Positions 1 to 6,085 of a DNA stretch of 9,291 nt are shown one piece after another. The translations under genes were made by a program, and so were the position numbers. The stretch is from Bdellovibrionales bacterium (lineage in GTDB: Bacteria > Bdellovibrionota > UBA2361 > JAGRAS01), in contig JAGRAS010000045.1 of NCBI GenBank assembly GCA_020434465.1, positions 1 to 9,291 of the forward strand, given 5' to 3'. Positions within the stretch are counted from its first letter, which is position 1. Each line of letters begins with the position of its first letter. Below the pieces are notes generated by a model. That model worked only from the letters and a program-made list of their open reading frames with translations, made no database searches and was not told the DNA's origin.

Positions 1-90
1 AAGAAATTACTATTTGACAAAAGATTTTTAAGAAAGAATTTGTTTTCATATTTATAAGCTAACATAAACTAAATTTTATAGGCAGCTTCA

Positions 91-99
91 TGCTAATAT
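91..99 (+). promoter_or_regulatory. Possible extended -10 element upstream of doxX
   Basis: The string TGCTAATAT fits an extended -10 (TG-n-hexamer), with hexamer TAATAT at 94-99. No recognisable -35 lies 16-18 bases upstream, and the leader to the ATG at 230 would be about 125 bases. The same TGCTAnT core recurs upstream of three other plus-strand genes in the window, which is the main reason for listing it. The rest of 1-219 is AT-rich, has stops in all frames, and shows no other recognisable feature. Confidence 0.25.
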
Positions 100-219
100 C
101 AGATTAGAGTATAAGCAGCTAAATTTACTATGTATTAATAGTTTATTTTTTTACTATTCTTTTTTTAAAAATAATGCACATGATTGTGAAGGGCAGTTGC
201 CAATTACTACAGTTTATTT

Positions 220-224
220 GGAGG
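220..224 (+). promoter_or_regulatory. Shine-Dalgarno site of doxX
   Basis: GGAGG lies 5 bases before the ATG at 230. It decides the start in favour of this ATG over an in-frame TTG at 197, which has no such site. Confidence 0.8.
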
Positions 225-229
225 TCTTT

Positions 230-700
230 ATGTCAGCGTTAAAATCAAAATTTGAGAAACTGAACAATCTTGTGATGTCGTTTGGCTGCAAACTCCAAGA
301 TCCTTTACTATTTCTTATTAGGCTTTACTGGGGGTACCAGTTTTTCCTAGCAGGAAAAGGAAAATTTGAAAATTTCGAAAGAACTGTTGGCTTTTTTACT
401 AATCTTGGAATTCCAATGCCAGAGTTAAATGTTTATTTAGCAGCAGGTACAGAAATGATTGGTGGCCTACTATTACTTGTAGGGCTTGGTGCTAGAATTG
501 TAAGCTTACCTTTAATCTTTACAATGTTTATTGCCTATATCACCGCTGATTATGAAGCTTTTATAAATGTATTTTCTGATCCAAAAGCATTTACTAAAGC
601 TGCGCCTTTTACATTTATGTTAGCGTCGCTAATTGTTTTAGCGTTTGGCCCAGGAAGATGGTCGCTTGATTCCATAATATGTAAGAAAGCGAAAAAGTAG
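230..700 (+). CDS. DoxX family membrane protein
   Basis: This 156-residue integral membrane protein belongs to the DoxX/DoxD-like family by inference from its overall pattern. It has four hydrophobic segments, at about residues 26-42, 69-86, 90-107 and 125-140. Typical family features are the LxRLYWGYQFFLAGxxK stretch in segment 1, the AAGTEMIGGLLLLVGLGAR stretch covering segment 2, and the C-terminal GPGRWSLD. The family has about 130-170 residues, so the gene looks complete. DoxX proteins have been linked to quinone or thiosulfate metabolism and to redox stress, but most are of unknown function, and nothing in the neighbourhood narrows this one. It stands alone on its strand, with amn convergent 36 bases downstream. 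The start is the ATG at 230, behind GGAGG. Confidence 0.85.
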   Translation: MSALKSKFEKLNNLVMSFGCKLQDPLLFLIRLYWGYQFFLAGKGKFENFERTVGFFTNLGIPMPELNVYLAAGTEMIGGLLLLVGLGARIVSLPLIFTMFIAYITADYEAFINVFSDPKAFTKAAPFTFMLASLIVLAFGPGRWSLDSIICKKAKK

Positions 701-736
701 GGAGTGTTTTTTACTTCGAGAGGCTAACTTATTTGC

Positions 737-1522
737 TTAGTCTGATATATCTTGGAATTTAAGGTGTTTTACAGATTCGCCAGAGTCTCTAAGTTCTTCT
801 AGAGCTTCTACTCCTAAATCGATATGTAAGTTTACGAAATTTTCAGTAACTTTTACATCACTTGCTGCTGTTTTTACGCCTTCAGGATCAAGCGGATTAT
901 CAGATACTAATAATAAGGCGCCCCTTGGAATCTCGTTGTGAAACCCAACAATAAAAACTGTTGCGGTTTCCATATCTATTCCGATTGCACGAGAAGATTT
1001 TAGGTATTCTTTAAAATTTATATCATGCTCCCAGACGCGTCTATTTGTTGTGTAAATTGTGCCAGTCCAGTAATCAAGTTTATGAGCCATTATCGTAGAA
1101 GAGATTGATCTTTGAAGTGCAAAAGAAGGCATGGCCGGAATTTCTGGAGGATAATAATCATTACTTGTTCCTTCACCACGAATAGCAGCAATTGGCAGAA
1201 TAAAGTCTCCTAATTTTGTTTTCTTTTTTAGACCACCGCATTTACCAAGAAAAAGCACAGCTTCTGGTTGAATAGCAGTTAGCAGATCCATTACAGTCGC
1301 AGCCATTGCGCTGCCCATTCCGAAATTTAATATTGTGATGTCATTTGCTGTGCAAGTTTGCATAGGGTTAGATTTACCCTTAATTTCTGCATTAAATTTC
1401 TGTGAAAAGTATTTTACGTAGTGGTAGAAGTTTGTAAGTAATATGTACTTGCCAAATTCATCGATTGGGGTGCCAGTATACCTAGGCAGCCAGTCTTTAA
1501 CGAGGTCTTCTTTATTAATCAT
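737..1522 (-). CDS. amn: AMP nucleosidase, short form
   Basis: The product is predicted to hydrolyse AMP to adenine and ribose 5-phosphate in the cytoplasm (purine turnover). The 261-residue protein is a nucleoside phosphorylase-fold (NP-I) domain. Visible motifs are the N-terminal WLPRYTG (11-17) and FGKYILLTNF (23-32), GMG (68-70), GKCGGL (93-98), RVWEHD (162-167), the nucleoside/ribose-binding IDMETATVF (182-190), and SDNP (207-210) with the likely catalytic Asp208. The E. coli enzyme has about 480 residues with an extra N-terminal domain linked to allosteric control. That domain is absent here, as in the short forms of Bacteroidetes and Chlamydiae. I chose the ATG at 1522 because short forms start just before the WLPRYTG motif. 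An in-frame TTG at 1561 would add 13 residues. Neither start has a clear ribosome-binding site. A 17-codon upstream ORF overlaps the chosen start as ATGA. Confidence 0.85.
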   Translation of the reverse strand: MINKEDLVKDWLPRYTGTPIDEFGKYILLTNFYHYVKYFSQKFNAEIKGKSNPMQTCTANDITILNFGMGSAMAATVMDLLTAIQPEAVLFLGKCGGLKKKTKLGDFILPIAAIRGEGTSNDYYPPEIPAMPSFALQRSISSTIMAHKLDYWTGTIYTTNRRVWEHDINFKEYLKSSRAIGIDMETATVFIVGFHNEIPRGALLLVSDNPLDPEGVKTAASDVKVTENFVNLHIDLGVEALEELRDSGESVKHLKFQDISD

Positions 1523-1572
1523 TTCAAGAGAATATAGATTCGCTTTAAGGCGGTCAAGCAAGCTTTTTGCAT
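1519..1572 (-). other. Possible 17-codon upstream ORF of amn
   Basis: On the minus strand an ATG at 1572-1570 opens a 17-codon frame. Its TGA (1521-1519) overlaps the amn ATG (1522-1520) as ATGA, the classic geometry of translational coupling. It has no strong Shine-Dalgarno site and no similarity I recognise. It may be chance, but it could supply ribosomes to a start codon that lacks its own site. Confidence 0.25.
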
Positions 1573-1775
1573 TTAGATCTTTAGTTTTTGCTGCATAATT
1601 TTGTAAGTCTTAATTTTGCTAAGAAGTTGAAGAATGATCATTTCACGCTAATTATTCAAAACATATCAATAAAAAAATCATTTGTTTATTATTTGTTATT
1701 AGAACAGATTTAAGTTTATTTTTTTAGCAAGATCTGCTAATAATTACGCGCAACAAGTGACGTTCTTTTAAATAT
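1573..1775. other. Divergent intergenic region amn / dehydrogenase
   Basis: This very AT-rich region must carry promoters for both divergent genes. Visible items are a perfect 10-bp palindrome AATGATCATT at 1633-1642, roughly midway, which could be an operator; an AT-run with TTTGTTTATTATTTGTTATT at 1681-1700; and a possible extended -10 at 1735-1744. No open frame of note lies here. Confidence 0.4.
1735..1744 (+). promoter_or_regulatory. Possible extended -10 of the dehydrogenase gene
   Basis: TGCTAATAAT carries TG (1735-1736), and AATAAT (1739-1744) matches TATAAT at five of six positions. If the hexamer is instead read as TAATAA the match is weaker. No clear -35 is present. The predicted leader would be about 40 bases and would contain the strong ribosome-binding site. 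Confidence 0.3.
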
Positions 1776-1780
1776 GGAGG
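1776..1780 (+). promoter_or_regulatory. Shine-Dalgarno site of the dehydrogenase gene
   Basis: GGAGG lies 7 bases before the ATG at 1788. This is near-ideal spacing and supports that start. Confidence 0.85.
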
Positions 1781-1787
1781 TACAAAT

Positions 1788-3140
1788 ATGCAAGGCTTTG
1801 CTAGTCCGAGTCCTAATCCAGTTCAACACCGTTTTTCTAAGGCACAACTTACGCAAGTTCGAGAGGAAGTACTTTCATTACAACACCCTAATGCCCCCGT
1901 TGTAGATATACAAATTTTAATCGATCAAAATTATGACTTATATGGTTATCGTGGGGTAGCTGAGCGCGTTCCTGGAGAGCCTCATCTTGTGATTCCTTAT
2001 GCACCACTTGGCGGAACACGAAATATTAGCTATCCAAATTTAACTGACAATGCAGTGGATGCGGTTGGTTTATGTAGGGGAATGCTACAAAAGGTGATCT
2101 CGGCAGGAATTCAACTTTCAGGTGCGAAAACTGCACTTAACCACCCTGGAAATTTAGAAAGAAAACAACGTAGAGAATATTTTGAAGCATACGGAAGGCT
2201 GCATGCTGAGTTAAATGTTGAGCGTATTAGAAGTGGTTTAATGCCTACTGTAACAGCCGAAGATTCTGGTGTTGGTTTAGAAGATTTAAAACACGTAGTT
2301 CGTGGAGCAAGTAAGGTTGATCTTAAAAAAGTATTAAAGTCTGTAGAGTCAATAATGCATCCTGCAATTGTTACTGCTACCAGGAGATTATTAGAAGCTT
2401 GCCCTCAGTGTATTACTGGAATTGAGGGGAAATCAGGCGATCCATCTCCATTTACCGCTTTTGGAGTCTTTGAGGGAGGAAGGCTTCTGCTCAAATTGCA
2501 TATGGACAAAGACTTAAAAGGTTCAAGAGTTGTGATTAAGGGAATAGCAGGCAATGTTGGTCATAACCTTGCTGTTCATTTTGCAAAAGCTGGAGCTGAA
2601 GTTTTCGGCTCTGATATTATTTTTGGACTTTCAAGTAGTGAGTTAGATGAAAGAAAATCTGCACGTAGAGATCAAGTTTTAAAAATAATGGAAAATTATA
2701 AGATTAATTTAATTGAAGATCCTGCAAAAAGTCATGAGGTTGATGGCTTGGACATTTATGCTCCTTGTGCACTAAGTGGCGATATAAATGGGGAAGTTGC
2801 TATTGCTTTGCCAGATGGCTGTGTTGTTGCAGGAGCTGCTAATATACCAATTCAAAACGAAAGTGATAAGATAGAAGCGGAGCTTGGAAGAAGATCTATT
2901 TACTATGCACCGCACTTTTTAATTAATTCAGGTGGCGTAATAAATGTTTTTCAAGAGCTTGTGCCAGAACCTTATAACGCAAAAGCCTCATTAAGATTAG
3001 TTAGGCAGCGAGTGATTGACGGTCTTTTGGCTAATTATAGGGAGTGGCATGAGTCTGGTAGGGCAAAACTTCCGACTGATATAGCAACTGAACAGGCAGT
3101 GGCAGAAATGAAAAAAGTGGCGATACCGTTGAAAGGCTAG
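1788..3140 (+). CDS. Leu/Glu/Phe/Val dehydrogenase family protein
   Basis: This 450-residue cytoplasmic enzyme should catalyse reversible NAD(P)-dependent oxidative deamination of an L-amino acid to a 2-oxo acid and ammonia. Substrate-domain motifs resemble leucine dehydrogenase more than glutamate dehydrogenase: LGGTR (74-78), CRGMLQK with Lys102, LSGAK with the likely catalytic Lys114, and TAEDSG (156-161). SGDPSPFTAFGV (216-227) begins the hinge and cofactor domain. The Rossmann loop reads GIAGNVG (252-258), Asp276 follows the second strand (suggesting NAD), and APCALSG (325-331), VAGAAN (347-352) and YAPHFLINSGGVINV (373-387) are typical. The protein is longer than leucine dehydrogenases (about 365), with about 30 extra N-terminal residues and a small insertion near 143-151. 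The substrate cannot be fixed from motifs. The enzyme I homologue follows on the same strand after 182 bases, probably with its own promoter. Confidence 0.88.
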   Translation: MQGFASPSPNPVQHRFSKAQLTQVREEVLSLQHPNAPVVDIQILIDQNYDLYGYRGVAERVPGEPHLVIPYAPLGGTRNISYPNLTDNAVDAVGLCRGMLQKVISAGIQLSGAKTALNHPGNLERKQRREYFEAYGRLHAELNVERIRSGLMPTVTAEDSGVGLEDLKHVVRGASKVDLKKVLKSVESIMHPAIVTATRRLLEACPQCITGIEGKSGDPSPFTAFGVFEGGRLLLKLHMDKDLKGSRVVIKGIAGNVGHNLAVHFAKAGAEVFGSDIIFGLSSSELDERKSARRDQVLKIMENYKINLIEDPAKSHEVDGLDIYAPCALSGDINGEVAIALPDGCVVAGAANIPIQNESDKIEAELGRRSIYYAPHFLINSGGVINVFQELVPEPYNAKASLRLVRQRVIDGLLANYREWHESGRAKLPTDIATEQAVAEMKKVAIPLKG

Positions 3141-3255
3141 GTAAATAGTTGAAATCTCTAAGTACATTATTTTAGATTTATATCTACATTCGTATTTTTT
3201 AAGCCATAACCATTTATAAGCGCCTTCACTTTTAGGCATAGCTAACACAGATTTC

Positions 3256-3285
3256 TTGAAAATAAGAGAGTATGTTTGCTAATGT
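3256..3285 (+). promoter_or_regulatory. Possible promoter of the enzyme I gene
   Basis: A -35-like TTGAAA (3256-3261) is followed after 18 bases by an extended -10-like TG-C-TAATGT (TG at 3277-3278, hexamer 3280-3285). The hexamer itself is weak (three of six). A start near 3292 would give a leader of about 30 bases. This suggests that the gene is transcribed separately from the dehydrogenase upstream. Confidence 0.35.
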
Positions 3286-3314
3286 CTTAAAACAAAGAAC
3301 AAGTTATGAATTAT

Positions 3315-3318
3315 AGGA
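3315..3318 (+). promoter_or_regulatory. Weak Shine-Dalgarno site of the enzyme I gene
   Basis: AGGA lies 4 bases before the ATG at 3323. Spacing is slightly short, but it is the only purine-rich site and it supports this start. Confidence 0.5.
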
Positions 3319-3322
3319 AATT

Positions 3323-5365
3323 ATGAGTGTTATAAAACCAGATGTTGTTAGTGTCCCAAGAACTGATACAGGTAGTACTAGAGACCTAAAAAAAACTACT
3401 GCTCCACTTACATTAAAAGGAAAATTTGTTGGTGCTACAAAAGCTGCAAAAGGTGAAATTTTTATCTTAAGAGATGAGCCAATATATGTATCTCACTCTG
3501 ACCCCGGTGCTGATCAGGATTATGAACAGTATCGAACGGAACAACTTAAAAGAGTGCATGAAGCCTCTATCGCAATAAAAGCCAAGTTAGAAGAATTGTG
3601 TGATAACGCAGGAAGTAGGATAGGAACTTCTACAAAACAGATTCTTGATACTTCAATTCATCAAGCTGAAGATCTACCGCGATTAGTAGAAAATCTATTT
3701 GATAGAAAAGAGAAAAGTATGTTCGATCCAGATAATGGGAGATTAGCAAAGGGCGAACCTTTATTTTGGGAAACACAGGGCTGGTTTAAAGAAACTGGCT
3801 CATCAATATGCAGTGCTGAATTTGCTGTTCAAACTGTTTTTAACGCATACATAGAGAAAATAAAAATTAGCATCAATATCCTGGCAGAAATGACTAATGG
3901 TCTTGGAGGAGAAGATTCTGCTAGACTTGATGGAATTGATAAAACCGCTGATTTAGAAGATTTAAAACAAGAATTTTTAAAACACCTAACAGGCGCAGTC
4001 AGACCATCATTAGCTGAAATGATACCCAAAGGTGTTCCTGTGATATTGGTTGCAAAAGATATTCCGCCATCTTTCTTTGCTCAACTAAGCCCTGAAGTAA
4101 TTTTAGAGGGAGTCGTTCTAGAAAAAAGAGCTGCTCATACAAAAATAGTTTGTAAGGAATTACAGAAACCTTTAGTTGATAATGTTCAGGGGCTATTGGA
4201 TAGCCTTGTAGGCTGTAGTGGACAAACTGGATTATTGTTTGGTACCAGTACTGATGGGAGCTTTGTAGTTAATCCAACATCAGAACAGCTTAAAGAAATT
4301 ATTCAAAGTCGCCAAAAAGTTTCGCCTAAGCTTCATGCTACAATTACTGCTGATGGCCAAAAGGTTATTATTAGAGGTGCAGCTTCTGGCATGGAAGGAA
4401 TTGAAGAAGCTGTTGTTTCTGGAACTCATGGAATCGGTTTGTTAAGAACAGAATTTTTAATCACAAGGCCTAATTCAAAAGGTGGGATTGAGTTGTTGGA
4501 AGAAGATGCTCAATTTGAGATACTTTCACGTGCTTTATCTAATTCCACAAATTTTCCTACTACAATAAGAACATTTGACTTTGGCGCAGATAAGACAATT
4601 CCAGAAGTTGCTTATGAAAAATATGGAGTTTTAAGAAATTCAGATAATCCTTTGATGGATACTCGTGGTCTTAGGCTAGCTCTAAAAATGGAAAATGAAT
4701 TTAGAACTCACATTAGAGCTATTATTCGTGCAGTTGACTTACATGGGGAAGGTCGAATTGTATTTCCAATGGTACCAAATAAACACACCTTGCTTGTTGC
4801 AAAAAAGATCGTTGAAGAAGAAATTATGCATTTAAATAGAGAAGGTAAGCTAAAACATGGAGAGAAAGGACATTTCCTTCAAATTGGTGCCATGATTGAA
4901 GATCCAACAGCAGCTTTTGATGTTAGGGCGATGGCACCAAATGTTGATTTTTTTATGGTAGGAACTAGGGACTTTGTTCAATATACATTAAATTATGATG
5001 AACAGGGTTCGCATGCAGATGATATTCTTAAGGCAATGAATCCTCTTGTTTTGAGGATTGCTAACTTTATTGTCCGTGAAGCTGAAGAAGGTTTCTCAAG
5101 AGATGATAGAGATTTAAAAATTGGTTTTTGTGGTATTAAAGTAGAACGCCCAAGATCCTTGATTTTTTTGGTAGGAATTGGAGTAAGAGATATTGTAATT
5201 TCACCAAAAGCTGTTGAAGTATTAAATGGTCTACTTGAAAAGATTGATACAAAACGCTGTGGCGAAGTTGCGAAGGCAGCTATGAGAGCAGATAACGCTG
5301 ATGATGCACAAGCTTTAGTTGATGCTTATCTTGAAGAAATTGGTTATGATGGGCCTTTAGATTAA
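3323..5365 (+). CDS. ptsI: Divergent PEP-protein phosphotransferase (PTS enzyme I)
   Basis: Enzyme I takes phosphate from PEP onto a histidine and passes it to HPr. This 680-residue homologue is about 105 longer than the usual 575, most of it N-terminal: the phospho-His domain carries a leader of about 30 residues and an insertion near 130-158. The phospho-His is likely His272 in RAAHTKI, but the usual GGxTSHxAIxAR context is lost. The PEP-binding barrel keeps LLRTEF (Arg375), IRTFDFGADK (Arg416), NPLMDTRGLR (Arg448), MIEDP (Glu526), GTRD (Asp550) and GFCG with the acid Cys603. Against E. coli enzyme I, Asn454 is Arg549 and Arg465 is Glu560. No GAF domain is present, so this is not a standard PtsP. 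No HPr or EII gene is in the window. The stop overlaps that of the convergent DUF445 gene. Family membership is confident; sugar-PTS activity is not. Confidence 0.85.
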   Translation: MSVIKPDVVSVPRTDTGSTRDLKKTTAPLTLKGKFVGATKAAKGEIFILRDEPIYVSHSDPGADQDYEQYRTEQLKRVHEASIAIKAKLEELCDNAGSRIGTSTKQILDTSIHQAEDLPRLVENLFDRKEKSMFDPDNGRLAKGEPLFWETQGWFKETGSSICSAEFAVQTVFNAYIEKIKISINILAEMTNGLGGEDSARLDGIDKTADLEDLKQEFLKHLTGAVRPSLAEMIPKGVPVILVAKDIPPSFFAQLSPEVILEGVVLEKRAAHTKIVCKELQKPLVDNVQGLLDSLVGCSGQTGLLFGTSTDGSFVVNPTSEQLKEIIQSRQKVSPKLHATITADGQKVIIRGAASGMEGIEEAVVSGTHGIGLLRTEFLITRPNSKGGIELLEEDAQFEILSRALSNSTNFPTTIRTFDFGADKTIPEVAYEKYGVLRNSDNPLMDTRGLRLALKMENEFRTHIRAIIRAVDLHGEGRIVFPMVPNKHTLLVAKKIVEEEIMHLNREGKLKHGEKGHFLQIGAMIEDPTAAFDVRAMAPNVDFFMVGTRDFVQYTLNYDEQGSHADDILKAMNPLVLRIANFIVREAEEGFSRDDRDLKIGFCGIKVERPRSLIFLVGIGVRDIVISPKAVEVLNGLLEKIDTKRCGEVAKAAMRADNADDAQALVDAYLEEIGYDGPLD

Positions 5366-6006
5366 AGAAAACTTTTTAACTGATCAATAAATTGCTGAAA
5401 TGGCGGTAAAGTTCCTTCAAGATATAAAATCCCCAATTGCGCGCAGCCGATAAAAAAGCCGAGCACTCCGCCTACAATTTCTACGAAGCGAAGTTCTTTA
5501 CGCATAATACTTAGAATTAAAGATTCTAATTTATCACTAGAAAAATTCTTAACCTTTTCTTCTACAATTTCGTGAATATCAAAGCGTTTTTCTACTTCAT
5601 CTCCCATTTCTACAACTGCTTGATCAATCATTTGTTCCATTTCAGTTAAGAATAGTGCCTTTAGAGACTGAACTAATATTGGATTTAACACCATTGAAAT
5701 CATGGGTATGATATTAGGAAGTTTGTTAGAGATAAGCTCTTCAAATTTTAGCTCAAGTAATTTTCTTGCTTTATCAGACTTTGCTGCTTCAGTTAGAATT
5801 CTTTGTACATCAGAAGCTGAAAAAAGCTCTTCTGAAACTACTTCACCTAGTTTTTTTGCTAAAGCTGCTTGCCGCTTTGGAAAAACGCCTTGTAATTTTA
5901 AAACTAATAAATTAATTTTTTTTCTTGGATGAAAAAGCATGCGAACTGCAAGATAGTTGGTTAACCAACCAATAAGTGCTGCAACGAATGGAAGAAGATA
6001 AATCAT
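5362..6006 (-). CDS. DUF445 family membrane protein
   Basis: This 214-residue protein of the DUF445 family (which includes Bacillus YheB) has no established biochemical function. Visible features are an N-terminal membrane segment (2-24) carrying the hallmark GWLTNYLAVRMLFHP (13-27), then GVFPKRQAALAKKLGEVV (40-57), a helical, charged middle region (about 58-170), and a C-terminal segment at 173-197 with the family pattern FVEIVGGxLGFFIGxxQ. Both ends are membrane-associated, with the middle probably on one face of the membrane. Many relatives are near 400 residues; this is a compact but intact version. Its stop shares TTAA with the enzyme I stop, and its start at 6006 faces the M20 gene across 79 bases. 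It has no good ribosome-binding site (AAAGG is about 13 bases away). Confidence 0.83.
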   Translation of the reverse strand: MIYLLPFVAALIGWLTNYLAVRMLFHPRKKINLLVLKLQGVFPKRQAALAKKLGEVVSEELFSASDVQRILTEAAKSDKARKLLELKFEELISNKLPNIIPMISMVLNPILVQSLKALFLTEMEQMIDQAVVEMGDEVEKRFDIHEIVEEKVKNFSSDKLESLILSIMRKELRFVEIVGGVLGFFIGCAQLGILYLEGTLPPFQQFIDQLKSFL

Positions 6007-6022
6007 TTTAATTCTAAACCTT

Positions 6023-6031
6023 TGCTATTAT
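6023..6031 (+). promoter_or_regulatory. Likely extended -10 of the M20 peptidase gene
   Basis: TGCTATTAT is a good extended -10: TG, one base, then TATTAT (five of six matches). It sits in the 79-base divergent gap, 54 bases before the M20 ATG. No -35 is evident, which extended -10 promoters can tolerate. Confidence 0.4.
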
Positions 6032-6085
6032 TTGCCATGCCTATTAAACTCTGTCCAGTAACATTATGTTTAAAACCTAAACCTT

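Noticed and set aside
197..229. TTG start giving DoxX 11 more residues
   Set aside because: The GGAGG at 220-224 is correctly placed for the ATG at 230, and the TTG has no such site.
2997..3248. 83-residue minus-strand open frame over the end of the dehydrogenase gene
   Set aside because: It lies mostly antisense to a well-supported gene, is low-complexity and Phe/His-rich in character, and has no family pattern.
3141..3255. Intrinsic terminator after the dehydrogenase gene
   Set aside because: Only 4-bp stems (for example GCCT/AGGC near 3222-3237) are present, without a following T-run.
3829..4029. 66-residue minus-strand open frame inside the enzyme I gene
   Set aside because: It lies wholly antisense to a conserved coding region and is serine-rich, as expected of a shadow frame.
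5702..5932. 76-residue plus-strand open frame inside the DUF445 gene
   Set aside because: It is antisense to a gene with clear family motifs, and its Ser/Phe-rich composition is typical of a shadow.
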